A DNA stretch of 64,000 bases, from contig CM034534.1 of the NCBI GenBank assembly GCA_020002185.1, positions 31,144,851 to 31,208,850 on the forward strand. The letters run 5' to 3'. Shown here one piece after another: positions 52,770-64,000 of the stretch. The translations under genes and the position numbers were made by a program. The notes under the pieces were generated by a model. The model saw nothing but the letters and a program-made list of their open reading frames with translations. It was not told the DNA's origin and ran no database searches. This DNA comes from Paraescarpia echinospica (lineage: Eukaryota; Annelida; Polychaeta; Sabellida; Siboglinidae). Position 1 is the first letter of the stretch. Each line of letters starts with the position of its first letter.

Positions 52770-55366
52770 GTTATGGGTTATGCAAGAGACGCCATCACAG
52801 AGTTTCTGATAGAAGCTGGACGGATGTAATGCACCAGTATTTTCCCACGAAGTTTCGTGTTTTGACAGAAAAAAAAAACACAGTTAAAAAATTTTAATGT
52901 GTGTGGATAGTACCAGTATTCCACTAACAGTAAATGTGTGTAATTTTCTCCCAATACTTGCATGTAAATTAACTATTAAGTTTCCCCATGGAAAGTTTCG
53001 TTAGTTGGTATGTGTTGCCAGTGTGGGCAGCATTCCCCCAGTACATATCCATGTTGTGTGTTATGATATACACAGGTTAAATTATAGATTTGGGACAAGG
53101 AAGCACTGTCTACACAGTTGCAGGGTTCCTAATCCAGTGATTCGCGTGAGTCTTTAATACTCAATAGGAGATCAGATAATTGTGTTGATATGGTCACTGC
53201 TGAGATGTTGGTACAGTAGACTGTGAGATGTGTCTGCTGCGGTGTCGGGTATGGTATTTCATAGGGAGTAGGGACAACATATTGACTGTCAGTGGATAGA
53301 CAGACAGCCCACTGGGTTTAGGGTTAGGGTTAGGGTAGTAATGTATTTTCTACTGAAGGGCTATTAACCCCCAGTGTGGTGGGTAACTTATATATTAATT
53401 GGGTAGATTAGCAGAAGAGTGTTTTAATATGTTTATACATGTGACACTTAGCAGGTGTTCTCACAGTAGAGATGATGCTATTTTAGTGCATTTTAAAGGG
53501 AACCGTTATATCTGTATACATATAATGCTATAATGTTAATCATTATTTTGTTTACTCATTTGTAACTGATGATTAGTTGCGTATCAGTGACTGAGTCAGT
53601 CTTGTTAGTTAGTGCAATGCTGTGCAGTATTATATTACACTCGCTTGTTTATTTACAGACAGTGCATGGTGTGATTGCACTCAGCAGTGCTCAGGGAACA
53701 TAGGCTTAGTTCTACTCTTACTAACTTCTTACATTTATTCAGCATGAAATTGTATTACTGCTGATCCATGTGAAAATTCTCACCGGACAAGAACTGTGGA
53801 TCACACATTGGTAGGATAATCTGCCAGTGTTATGCATTTAAAGTTGTGGTCAATCGGACGATCCGAAAAAAAAATTTCTTAGGACACTCAGGGTGAGGGT
53901 TTGTGCAAGTGCGTGTGCACACGCAGTGGTTCCACCATCCTCCGCCAATACAAATGTGCAGCGCTAAAAGAAAGTGTACAATGTTAGGGTTATATCACAG
54001 ATTCAGGTTCGTCTATTTGCAAGTTCAACTGGTTTAAGTACATCATCCTTGACGATACAATCACGGTTAGATAGAGCGGAACCTCGTCAATAAGGAGGCC
54101 TTGGTTCACAGTGTATATTTATCAGGATTACGGAATTTTCCTGATAAATTAATTGTATGAATAAAGGGATATATCAACGTTCGGAATTTACCTTCCCGTT
54201 AAATGACGGCCTATCTTTCCTTCCAAATCATAGGATGTTCGTGTTAATATTAAAGAGGTTCTACCGCACATTCTGACATTACCAATGAAAACCAAGTTTT
54301 AAGAAGATATCATATAATGTGTTAGTAGTTAGCCTTTGGGCAACGTATTTTCCGCGATTCTACGAATGACACTTTTTGACAATGTGTATGTTATGAGCGC
54401 ACGTTACAAAAACACAATGATACATGATAACACAGTTAAACCTTTAATGACGTTGCATGCGTGCGACACGCAATATATACAAAAAGTTGATACCACAGTC
54501 ATGACGCACCGACTCACACAGTGAACGTTTGCACGAAATTGCATGAGCTGCTATGCTAATGGAAGACCACGATTAAAGGCCATATCCTGGGGTAAAATCC
54601 ATATCCTGGGGTAAAATGTGCTGTGTTGCATAATAGCAAATGGAGTATGCACTTTCAAATAATGCTATTGAAGATATGTCTATGAATTGCATAAGAGCGT
54701 ACAATATAAAAAGAACCTCTAAAGTTGCCGCTCTACGGAAACTTCCGACTGTCGACTGCCTTCAGACTGATTGAATGATTGAAGTCCCCAGTGGAACACA
54801 ACCGCCAGCCTGGACCGCCCTAACTGATTGACAGCCGCCCCGCGCACGATGCGCGTCGTGTAAACAACTCATAAAATGGCAGTAACCGAGACCGATGCAT
54901 ACAATGATCAACTATATTTTGGAGACAGTGATGATGACGTTTGAGAGATTAATGCTGTCTGTGCTTATGTTCGATTGTCTGGTGTCGGTGCGCTGCTATA
55001 CAGGCCGAGGCATAGACCTGTCGAGAGTGTCCGGCAACTAACGGCCGGCTGTTGACTTTGTTGTGGAGAAAGGGCCCGCGGCGTTGTTATTGTACATATT
55101 GTACGCTTGTTTTGGGTCATTTTAAGTACTGTTGGTTTATTGACATGTACTTGTATTTTCTTCCTCCTCATAAGATATATCCATCGGCGGATCTGCACTA
55201 CTAGCGATGTTATTCGCCATAGGCGTAGCGTGGATCCTGTCCTTTACACACAAAACGTTGCATTTTCTGCCGTCAAATTGTGTCTTTGGGAAATGTGTAC
55301 ACCGAATTTCCAATCAAACACGAATTGCCATTGTTTCCCAAAAGACATATTTTCATCAACAATATG
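52770..55366. other. No gene recognised; contains a short (TTAGGG)3
   Basis: AT-rich. (TTAGGG)3 at 53,318-53,335. An 18-bp direct duplication (CCATATCCTGGGGTAAAAT) is at ~54,580-54,618. No ORF with family resemblance. Bases 54,770-55,100 are more GC-rich. Confidence 0.35.
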
Positions 55367-55370
55367 TTAA

Positions 55371-58300
55371 CCCTCTAGACCCCACATATTAAATAAACAC
55401 ATGCTGTATTTCCTCACCGATTCTAGCAAAAGTTTGTGAAATAGGGGTGTGCTCCGTTTTTTGCCTTAACCTTTTACAACTTCATTTCTTACAATTGCAA
55501 GTTTTATTTTAAAGGAAATTGAACTGCCTTTCATATGTGACCAATTATGTTGTTGTACCATACAATTATGTGGACCATATTTGGCTTTGAATATACCTAC
55601 AACTTTTCGATAATGTAAAAAACATAGCAGATGAGACAGTTTGTGTGACTGAACTTTGTCTATGTATAGTTATTATTGCATTTTGGATAAACAAGAACCT
55701 GATTGACAAGCAAAAAGATTATTTATTGAAAAACACAGTTTTGACTGTTTCACCATGTGGTTGTTCACTGCCGCACCAGTGGTCATTTCTATAGTAGCCA
55801 TCACTGCTGCACTAGTGTTCATTTGTACCCTAGCAATCACTGTTGCACTTGTGTTCATTTCTACAGTAGCAATCACTGTTGTACCAGTGTTCACTCACCA
55901 TGGAATTGCCTAATGCACATTCCAACTTTGCATCAGTATGCCTTGCACTTCAAGCAACCAAAGCTGGTGTCCACAAATCGACCAGCACCGGTCTTTCGCT
56001 TGTGACGAGAACACATCTGGCACACCCACTTGCGACCTTCAAATCGTACAAGAGGATGATCCTGAATGATGTCATCAGACACTGTGTATGCGGCCACCAG
56101 CTTCTCTACAGCAGGCAGAGCTCGAATGACCGGACCATCATCAAAGTTATCCACGAAGCTGTGGATCAATTTCACCTTGAATGCCCTCAGAGCGAACTTC
56201 CTCTTATTTCGGGGCAGCGGCTGGTTGGCCAGCTTCCACAAGATGAAAGCATTGATGATACCGATGTTGAAGATTCCCCCAAAACAGATAATTCCACCAC
56301 CAACGTCCCGATCGGCCGACATCGTAGTATAACCGGTATTGATCCAGTCGATCTACACCTCCCATCAGTTGGTTGTAGCTGCGAACAATCTGCTGACGAT
56401 TCCGTCGTACCTGCATGTCTTCGTCATCACCAGCATTGTTCGTTGCAATCATGCAGATGTCACGTTTGTCATGCCACTTGCAGACCATCACGCTGCTGTC
56501 CTCCCTCGTCCACTTCACAGATTGTCCCTGTGGCACATATGCCAATGCAAACGTCTTCGGGAACTCCTTCCTTGTTTGGCGTGTTGTGCCACACATGTAA
56601 GTATCGGCCTGCAGCAGGTCCTCTGCAAGGTGCACGGATGTGAAGTAGTTGTCTGCGTACACGTGGTGGTGACGCAGCAAGTACTTTGTCATCAGTTTCA
56701 TGACGACTTTGTAGCCAAGGTCCAGGTTGACATCGCCACTGCCAGCTGCACCAGTGTAGACTATGAACGCCACACAGTAGCCTGTGCTGGCATCACACAG
56801 GCACCACAGCTTTATTCCCCATTTGATTGGTTTCTTCGGAAGGTATTGCTTCCATGACAGGTGGCCATCAAAAAGATTCATGGCCTCATCAACTCGACGG
56901 ACCGAACTAGCGACCAAAGTTTGCCTCGCACAAGGTGATCATTGGTCGTACTTTGGCAATCTTGTCTTGTGGATCTTCCTCAGCTGCGATCGAGCAGTGG
57001 AAGTACTGGCTGAGTTTCTCGTATCTTTTCCTGGGTATTATGCTCGAGACAAATGGGTCATTCAGCGCAGGATCACAAGACCAATAATCTTTGTATTCAG
57101 GCAACACCTTGATGCACATCTGCAGATTGATCCCGACAAATGTTTTAATTTCATCAGCAGTCGTTGCATGCCAGTTTGGATCCGATATTGCGTACCTACC
57201 ATGTGCTGCGTCTTGCGGAGGCGGTGACTTCACTGTCGCATTCACGTTTGTCGAGTCTGCCAACTTGACAAAGAAGTCGTCGCCAAACTTCTGTGAGAAG
57301 AATGCAGTTGGCTCACTGTTTGATGGAAGTATGTCGGTTGGTCCTGTTGGTTCCGTAAACTCGTGCACTGTTGGAGGAGGAGCACCTTGCGTTCGCATCC
57401 AACCTGGTTCCAACACCAATTGCCCTGACCGCGTCCCCTGGCACTACCGCGTCCCCTGCCTTGACCAAGTCCCCTGCCACGACCGCGTGTGATGGGAGCA
57501 TCGCCAGCACCATCAACCTCCTTATCAGAATCAGACGTGTCTGGTCTTTCTGGCACGTAGTCATCGCTTGATGCTTCACCGCCACTAGAGGGCTGCAAGT
57601 GAAAGACACAACAGATGTAGTAATAATAAATATGATAAATGAACACATAATATGTGTTTCCATGGATTTTCACAGCTGCAAATGAAAAAATATATATATA
57701 TATAGATCAATAGTAATCATGATGTTGCAAGATATCATAGGTTTCTTCCTTTTTTCCCAGCCACACTCATGCAAATGGATCTATAGCATATCCTTGCCTT
57801 TTCAAACAATACTATATACGTGAAGTAATAGCATAGTATTGTAGACAAGTTACTTATAACGCTAGACACACAAGTAAATGTAAAGTCTTGTTGTGCCTTA
57901 GACTTAGTTTATGACGATCCCTCCAAACAAGGCAAGACCAGCCTCATTGGCACACCAACACAACATTGACACTAAAACTAGCCTCTTGTTTTCTTCAAAT
58001 AAATCATATATATCCATAGATTGTGAATACAACACAAATATCACAAAAGGTCTGATTATTTAGTTGGCAGTAAAACGGAGCACAGTTTGGTCAGTGGGCT
58101 TGCATAGTGGGATCACAACCTACTATTCTACGGTTGTGCCCATTGTTCCGATACCTGACACGATAGAATCACTGATATTCACTCATTTTCGCTCACGGCT
58201 CTGGTTTTATAAAAAGAAATGTTTTACCTCTACCTCCAAGTCGGATTCGTCCTGATCCAACTCGCTTTCAGCATCACTTTCTTGTTCTAACATCGCCGAA

Positions 58301-58581
58301 ACTTGCTCAGCCGTGAATCTTCTCTCAGACACCATTTTTAAATGTCCCACATTTGTATCACAACTCACTTTCAAGTGCCGTTTTCTCGAAATTTTTCAAT
58401 GAGAACATGTGCAGGAAAACACAACAAAGCATTGCTAAAAGCCTAGCGGACTAAGCCAGATATAAATCAAAACAGTCCAGGAGGTGCCGCCACTCCTAGG
58501 CTGGTCTCAACCAGCCACCCGTCTACGGCCAACTTGGGGAGAAACGGGTGGCCGGCTACGGCCGACTTGGGGTCTATTGGG
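55371..58581 (-). mobile_element. piggyBac element with TTAA target duplications
   Basis: Left end TTAA (55,367-55,370) then CCCTCTAGACCCCA; right end reads, on the minus strand, CCCAATAGACCCCA after TTAA (58,582-58,585). These are matching ~14-bp TIRs with the piggyBac TTAA duplication. The single minus-strand gene is a piggyBac transposase with an intron. Total 3.2 kb. Transposase is frameshifted, so non-autonomous now. Confidence 0.92.
55890..58333 (-). pseudogene. piggyBac transposase (PGBD4-like), intron-containing, frameshifted
   Basis: Exon 1 from ATG 58,333 encodes an acidic N-terminus (SERRFTAEQVSAMLEQ...) to a donor near 58,230. The acceptor CTTTCACTTGCAG ends at 57,593, exon 2 from 57,592. 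An Arg/Gly stretch precedes the core. Catalytic Asp residues are visible: VDEAMNLFDG (~56,890), YADNYFTS (~56,655) and GGVDRLDQY (~56,345). The C-terminal Cys-rich finger has WVCQMC and FGCLKCKAY followed by a premature TGA at 55,933-55,935, then CKVGMCIRQFHGE. Frame changes lie near 57,415, 56,912 and 56,265. Confidence 0.9.
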
Positions 58582-58863
58582 TTAATGATCAAGAAACAGT
58601 TGAAATATAACTATAATGAAATACAATATAGCCGCGTAGACCATGCAACCGTACGTAGGCCATCCCACTAGTGATGTCACGTATCTGCGCCTTCGGCCAT
58701 TTCCGGAAAACATACATTTTCAGGTTTGCACTGTGACCGGTCACTGATTAAGACCAAATTTATCAATGCTTTGGTGAACATGTGGCTCCGGATTTGTGAT
58801 AACATGGAATAACACACGTGTTCAAGTATATCTATATAGTTCTTTAACAACGAATCAAGGACA

Positions 58864-58955
58864 GGACAGCAGACGGCGAAGCGGTCGAGTGGATAAGTTT
58901 TGCACTCATAGCCTGTTGCACAATCTAGTCTATTGGGGCCTCATCCACAGGACAC
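58864..58955 (-). pseudogene. Dead copy of the lustrin/WAP-like host exon
   Basis: On the minus strand it reads CG-stop-GPNRLDCATGYECK, then eight residues and FAVCC, paralleling the exon at 29,725-29,820 cysteine for cysteine. A TGA (58,943-58,941) replaces the Arg codon after CG and the GTGAGT donor is absent. It is a diverged relic of the same module. Confidence 0.55.
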
Positions 58956-59234
58956 CTGTTCTCCCCATTCGTCCAGTTGCGGTGACCCATACCGGCAAAT
59001 GCAAGTTCTGATTTCTGTAGAGGGAAGTAAACGTTGGATGTCAAAACATGAGTTGGTAATAAGCTTTTGATTAAACATAATAACATTAATTATTAGCTAA
59101 TGATACTATTTTGGGAAACCGTCTTCTGCGTATGTGTGTATTGTTACGGACACGTGCATCCATGCGCTTGAGCACGCATTTACGCGTTTACGTTTGCATG
59201 TTCACGCGATGACGTAATAAACACAAGAACTTGA

Positions 59235-59700
59235 ATGTTAACGGGGACCGCGTGGAACGGGGAATTACGTATACAGTTTGGTCAAAATCTCGATCGACTT
59301 GTATTTATAGTAACAGAGAAAAAACCACCCTCACGCAACACTGGTGTCAGAAATGACTGCCACTATATCGAGTGTTACCATGAACTCGACAAAGTCTGTC
59401 CTTTCGGCACGGGGGTCTTGATGTGTCATTCGACTATCATGTTCCAACACCTTGTGCCTGCCGCTGTGACGACGATCATGCCTACTTCCGTACAATCGTT
59501 CCGGCCATCAACACACAAAATCACAATCTCATGGCGATTCGTCCAAGATAATTTGACGGCTCTGGCAACTGGGAGAATTACCGCAGCCATTTCGAGCGGG
59601 TGGCGGTTATAAATGGATGACCGGTTAACCGTCTTGACTACCTTTGGGTACACCTAACTGGCGCTGCAAGGAACCGCAGTCAAACACAACCGACCACATC
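59235..59700 (+). pseudogene. Gypsy-type gag fragment
   Basis: At about 59,552-59,680 the plus strand gives GSGNWENYRSHFERVAVINGW, a TGA, then VNRLDYLWVHLTGAARN. A NWE-Y..HFE......L-V-LTG.A pattern is usual in Gypsy/Mag-type gag proteins. Upstream (59,340-59,430) a Cys-containing stretch (NDCHYIECYHELDKVCPFG) may belong to other repeat sequence. No LTRs were identified. Confidence 0.4.
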
Positions 59701-59989
59701 CGGCAAACGGAAGCCAGTCACAGTAGAGAGTGTGACTGGTTGGGATGATGGGCGACCATCTCACCAGCACCAACTTTAATAGTGAATGTTAATGCTATTT
59801 CTGTTGAGGGCACTAGTGATGTGGTGGGGATTGCATCAAAAGGTGTTGCCAGTAGAGTTAGGCGAAAACATAAGAGGGCAATAAGAACAATCCAGGGCTC
59901 TGTCAACAGCGCATCCCTGGACACCCTTATCATTAGTGGCATTACAAATTCGCCGGTGGTACCCTCCCCTCCTCATGGCATGATGGGTA

Positions 59990-60320
59990 GGTTGACAGAC
60001 CGGTACAGCCGGGAGGGGCTTGTCCCACTGGATATTGGTACCAGTGAGGGAGTGTCGAGCTCCGGCTGAGGCGACGTCGTTGTTGCCGAGTGCTGTATTC
60101 CACTCCACACTGCACTGGTGGATGGTGGACAGGGTTTGCGTGTAGTTGAGGTTGATGGGATGAGAGAGCTGGACAGCCGTGAGGGGCTTGTCCCACTGGA
60201 TATTGGTGCCGATGAAGGTATGTCGAGGTCCGGGCTAAGCGACGTCGTTGTTGCCGATTTCGGTGCTCCACTCCACACTGCATCGGTGAATGGTGGAGAG
60301 GGCTCTAGTCTAGTACAAGG
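59990..60320. repeat. ~168-bp tandem repeat, two units
   Basis: GAGGGGCTTGTCCCACTGGA recurs at 60,013 and 60,181 and the following ~130 bases (ACGTCGTTGTTGCCGA, CTCCACTCCACACTGCA, TGGTGGA) match. 168 is a multiple of three, so the minus ORF simply contains a 56-residue repeat. Confidence 0.8.
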
Positions 60321-60651
60321 AATGAATTTAGCGTGATGAGGTAGTGGTCGCCAAGCGATCACTCCTACCTGTTTAACCCAATATCGATTTAGGGATTGAA
60401 TCTGTTGGATTATATCTGAATTCGGTCTAGCTGGACTGATGAAATGGTTCAACTGAGCTATTTCATGCAAGAAGGCTTTCACGGGAGAGCCTTTTGCTTG
60501 TTTACTCACGATTGATATATGATAGAGCATCTGTAGCAACTGGAACAGGATTTTAGCCAAGTTAATATTGCTACCAGCCTGGCCGTCTACCTTATTCCGA
60601 GTGCCGTAGTAGTGCCGATTATAAGCCATACTACGAATTTCAAATTAAATT

Positions 60652-60697
60652 AAACCGACCGGTTTCGATTGAAAAGTTTTTATCAAGGTAATTTGAA
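60652..60697 (-). ncRNA. Degraded hammerhead-like motif
   Basis: The minus strand has ACC, a CTTGATAA core resembling CTGATGA, a weak stem II, GAAAC-CG-GTC and GGT, i.e. the same topology as the motif at 640-683 (helix I ACC/GGT, minimal helix III). Two core substitutions make it inactive. Confidence 0.3.
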
Positions 60698-60759
60698 TTC
60701 CACGGTGTTCATGTATCCTCCGTTAAGGATTTGGAACATGAACGAAGACCCTAATGCAC

Positions 60760-62110
60760 TGGCAACGGAGCGTAGGTGGCGAATGTGAACCCTATATCCT
60801 GACATCTGATAAAATCAGTTTAATCCTTTCGGGTAGAAGGTGACCCCTTATAAAAATAAAAATAAACGAATAAGTTAATACCTTCATAAGAAAATAAATG
60901 TATAAAAAATAAATAACACTATAAATCTACAATGGAACCGATAGAGCGAAATCTACCAATCTAGGCACATGAATGCATTCAGCCGTTGCATTCCAGTCTC
61001 AATAGAACAGTGATAGAATGCACAAGACAAAGGGTAGCAAGCGATGGTTACTCTACGCTATATTGCCTATAAAATGACATGAATACCTATTTTTATGGAG
61101 GTACGGTACATAGGATGAAAGAAATGCGTGATGAACAATGTTGTAGAATAGTAAATATATTTTTTTAATAATAAAAAGTAAACACATAATAATACAAATA
61201 ATTATTTTTAAAATAAGAAATAAAATGTAAGACTAAAAAATATAAAAAAATGGGAATGTGAAGCTGTGATGCTGTTTACAGATTCAAATTTGTTAAAATT
61301 TCAGCACTTGTATCATCCGACAAATTTACACTCACCACAAACTTCATAATAACTACACAATTGCAATACCAACGTGAAGTTGATCAATGCTCTGAACAAT
61401 TGGGCGATTGTTCTACGAAATCCGTTGTTCATTGTGATTTATTGACCACCAGCATAATTTCAGTTTCTTAGAAAAAAGCTCTCGTGAACGTGGGGTATAT
61501 ATTTGTGGATACGTGATTTGAAGGTGTTTTTTTGTGGATTTAGTCAGTCTACCAATTGTCTCCTGGTGGGAGAAGCGAATTACAAAAGATATAACGTTCA
61601 AATAGTCCTCTCTAACGTATGTATGTATGTGTGTGTGTGTGTGTGCGTGTGTGTGTGTGCGTGTGTGCGTACGTGCGTGCGTGTTGCGTGAGCGTGCGTA
61701 TGTGAAGAATTATTGTAGGTCCTACCGGCGTCAGCTACCATGGAAACAACCGACCTTGATGCCACCTCGCGGAATAATTTTTAAATTAGTCGATCATTCT
61801 TCATTATAGATTACAGAAAGAATTATAAAACATGTTGGTATCCTTGCAATTTACCACTTGTGATTCGTTTTAAGACACGGAATTTTCAACAAAACTGTTA
61901 TATATATGTTACTATCTGTATTTTACCTATTCCTTAATCAAATGGCATAAACGTGGTTATACCTACGAATATATTCGTCAACTAATGGTAGTTTACCCAT
62001 GATAATATGGATTTGACTTGAATTTACTTATACATGTGTGTGTTCGCTTGATTCCTGGACTTTGGGCTTTAATGCCGTGTCAAGACGGTAGTCACAACCA
62101 ATGCAACATC
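60760..62110. other. No gene seen; (GT)n at 61,628-61,690
   Basis: AT-rich 3' flank of the host gene ending at 62,226. Contains A/T-rich stretches at 60,850-61,260 and a GTGTGCGTG microsatellite. Confidence 0.4.
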
Positions 62111-62111
62111 G

Positions 62112-62120
62112 TTTTATTAG
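62112..62120 (-). terminator. Poly(A) signal of the chitin-binding gene
   Basis: AATAAA on the minus strand (within GACTAATAAAACG) about 110 bases beyond the stop codon at 62,226. Confidence 0.55.
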
Positions 62121-62225
62121 TCACTCCATGATAATAGCAATGGTACATATTTTAATTAACGCCTAATTAATGCCTTTTAAGGAACGAAATCAGCGTCCAT
62201 GCATGTTGTTGACATATCTTTGACG

Positions 62226-62419
62226 TTAGCCACGCGATGGGAAATCACACACCAAGACATCTCGGTTGAAGACAGTTCCGCTGGCACATGGCATGACGAA
62301 GCAATGACCGTATTTGCAGCATTGGACGAATTTGTTCTTCTCGAGTTGCCGGAAGTAGAACTTGCCCAACGCCCGGTTGGCCCTAGTACAAGGAGATAGC
62401 TGGCGGCAGTCGTACCCGG
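62226..62419 (-). CDS. Host terminal exon: peritrophin-A type chitin-binding domain
   Basis: Acceptor TTATGCTACAG ends at 62,420; the exon enters at phase 1, runs 194 nt and ends in TAA at 62,226. It encodes YDCRQLSPCTRANRALGKFYF, then KFVQCCKYGHCFVMPCASG and TVFNRDVLVCDFP. The spacing (C...F......FVQC...G.CFVMPCASGT.FN....VCDFP) is the CBM14/ChtBD2 fold, which binds chitin extracellularly. The preceding exon at 63,116-63,355 leaves at phase 1, as needed. C-terminal domain of a secreted protein whose upstream exons lie beyond the window. Confidence 0.8.
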
Positions 62420-62824
62420 CTGTAGCATAACACATGTCATTAAACAACAAATTGTGAATAAAACGGCTTTTACTCGGCATATTTTCAATCGTAAGAAAAA
62501 GAAGAAGAATACATTTTATTTGACCCATGAGAACACATGCATCAATATATGTGTATAAATAGTAATAATAATAATAATAAATCACAATGTTACGTGTAGA
62601 AAATTAAAATAATGAACGCAAGAAGGCATACGTAATCGAGTCCGCAGACTCATCTAATATTTCTTTTCACAATCGCTATCGAAGAGCAACCTTTCTATAT
62701 GTAATTAATTTGGTCAAACAAATTGCATTGCCTTATTGAAGAAAACAAACAAATAATTAAATCTAAACATACGAGATGTTGTTTTCAAATATTCCCGTCA
62801 AGTGTTTGCGTGCGTGTAGTGGTG

Positions 62825-62864
<40 letters not shown>

Positions 62865-62870
62865 CGCGCG
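62825..62870. repeat. (GT)n microsatellite
   Basis: About 20 GT units within the intron between the last two exons of the host gene. Confidence 0.95.
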
Positions 62871-63115
62871 CGCGTATACGCCTGCCTGAGAACATGCTTT
62901 GTAACCGTCCGTCAGTTATTATTTAGTGTGCATGTGCAACAGTGTGAGATTGTGCATGTATCTTGATACCTTTGTAGGAAATGCTGTTTAATGTAGTACG
63001 TAACCTTAATACATAGGTGTTTGTGGATTTCAGGTATGTCTGGCACAAAAGAAAATGGTGCACGATAAACTACTGACATTATTCACTATGCTATCAATAA
63101 TAATGTATCACTTAC

Positions 63116-63355
63116 GCTTCCTTGCTGCTTCGACGACAGTTTTGCATTTCTTGACAGCGACAGTTGAGGCCAATGCTAACATCCGGTTGTCTGTCACCAA
63201 GTAATCGAAGATGCACTCCTTGGAACCGCTGCACATCCGGGTCACATTTCTCAATGTGGTTTTATCTGTCGGCGGAAGTTGGAACAACGGTTCAAACGAC
63301 GGATCGACGAAGGTGGCATGACTGTTACCGACGTCATACAGAAACAGGGAGTCTT
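63116..63355 (-). CDS. Host exon: VWD-associated extracellular region, phase 1-1 (240 nt)
   Basis: Acceptor AAAGCAG ends at 63,356 (weak pyrimidine tract); donor GTAAGT at 63,115. It encodes EDSLFLYDVGNSHATFVDPSF, then MCSGSKECIFDYLVTDNRMLALAST. A SLF-Y--G------F-P.F ... C.....C.FDY..T pattern follows the VWD domain in MUC4/SUSD2-like proteins. Phase 1 at both ends joins the chitin-binding exon in frame. Secreted or membrane-bound multidomain protein inferred; the N-terminal domains are outside the window. Confidence 0.6.
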
Positions 63356-63359
63356 CTGC

Positions 63360-64000
63360 TTTCGTCAGCCGTGTCCAGAATAACCATAATTTGTTTATCA
63401 GGAAGAGCAATTCAATTAGATCGGTACATCGACACATTTAAATAGATAATTGTAACTTGTATTATATAAAACACTACGGTTCCTTGTGATATCATCACAA
63501 ATGTAGGGTTCCCTGTACCTTTCGTTTATTTGTGGTAGCACAAAATCAATAATGAGTTGCATGACGGTTGAAACCATCACTGCAAAAACTCGCATTAAAA
63601 GGGATAGAACTTCATGATAACAGTTAACGTTATTGTCAGTTGGCAGGACCTCATTTGTTTGCATATAAAGACAAAGGGTGCATTCACACAGTTAAGCATA
63701 ATTCAACATTTAAACTGATGCATCCAAGTTTGACGGTTGTACGACACATGTAACGAAATTGACGCGTAACTTCTAACAGTGACATAGCCTACATGTTCAC
63801 AGTGGCTCTCGTTGGGGCACTATTTTATCCACAACAGTTCTGCATGTTTTGTCCCTCATCGCCTTCTGGCTATATAAAATCGTATTCATGTCCATCTATC
63901 CACGTATCATTGCAACAAGATATGTCTTAAACAGCGCTATTTCAGAAACGTTCTGCATCGAGCCATACTTCAAATATATCTAGTGCAAAAGTGGTGGTCG
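63360..64000. other. Intron of the host gene; nothing further recognised
   Basis: AT-rich; open stretches such as 63,416-63,664 (-) lack family resemblance and splice support. Confidence 0.35.

Larger units (their letters stand above)
59973..60700 (-). mobile_element. Second Penelope-like remnant: terminal repeat plus N-terminal ORF
   Basis: On the minus strand, 60,700-60,640 carries a degraded hammerhead-like core and TCGAAACCGGTCGGTTTAAT, followed closely by ATG 60,629. The ORF (218 aa) begins AYNRHYYGTRN and includes KILFQLLQMLYHISIV, AFLHEIAQLNHFISPARPN and SLNRYWVKQV, which resemble the N-terminal helical region of PLE proteins. The remainder is a Ser/Thr/Pro-rich tandem repeat. RT is absent. 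Confidence 0.4.

Noticed and set aside
55879..56857. Plus-strand ORFs of 254 and 172 codons
   Set aside because: Antisense to the piggyBac transposase.

Overview
The window is eukaryotic nuclear DNA from an animal. It is AT-rich and full of microsatellites, and it holds GT-AG introns, many decayed non-LTR retrotransposons, Penelope-like elements, a piggyBac element and one large GC-rich Polinton/Maverick-like endogenous viral element. Host exons encode extracellular cysteine-rich modules (antistasin/lustrin-like) and a peritrophin-type chitin-binding domain. This fits an invertebrate, possibly a lophotrochozoan such as a mollusc, but the species cannot be named from the sequence.

Layout. 0-1 kb: LINE tails and a Penelope-like remnant with inverted ~98 bp repeats, each carrying a hammerhead-ribozyme-like motif. 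2.5-6.1 kb: CR1-like LINE copy A. 6.1-9.8 kb: a hAT-like remnant, a LINE reverse-transcriptase tail and an RTE-like LINE (minus) headed by a tRNA-like block. 11.55-25.63 kb: the Polinton-like element, bounded by ~290 bp terminal inverted repeats. 25.6-28.2 kb: CR1 copy B. 29.7-32.3 kb: three phase-compatible host exons (minus). 31.1-31.6 kb: a 47-bp minisatellite. 32.9-44.9 kb: LINE remnants, including one nested inside a CR1 copy. 45.3 kb: another host exon (minus). 48-51 kb: a further LINE. 55.4-58.6 kb: a piggyBac element with TTAA duplications and a disrupted transposase. 58.9-60.7 kb: a dead host exon, a Gypsy-like gag scrap and a second Penelope-like remnant. 62.1-63.4 kb: the last two exons and poly(A) signal of a host gene (minus).

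The Polinton-like element carries, left to right: a NADAR-domain gene, a packaging-ATPase stub, two conserved small element genes, a small membrane ORF, a DDE integrase, a capsid-like gene, an adenain-type cysteine protease (all +); then convergently a protein-primed family-B DNA polymerase and a C2H2 zinc-finger gene (-), two tandem-repeat blocks, an unknown gene and an RPA-like OB-fold/zinc gene (-), and a small apparently spliced gene (+) before the right-hand repeats. Several genes have in-frame stops, frameshifts or deletions, so this copy is dead. The non-core genes (NADAR, RPA-like, unknown, spliced) are the most interesting content of the window.

Most LINE and DNA-transposon reading frames are broken. 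Only the host exons, identified by splice sites, cysteine patterns and matching phases, look functional. No prokaryote-type feature or CRISPR array was seen.
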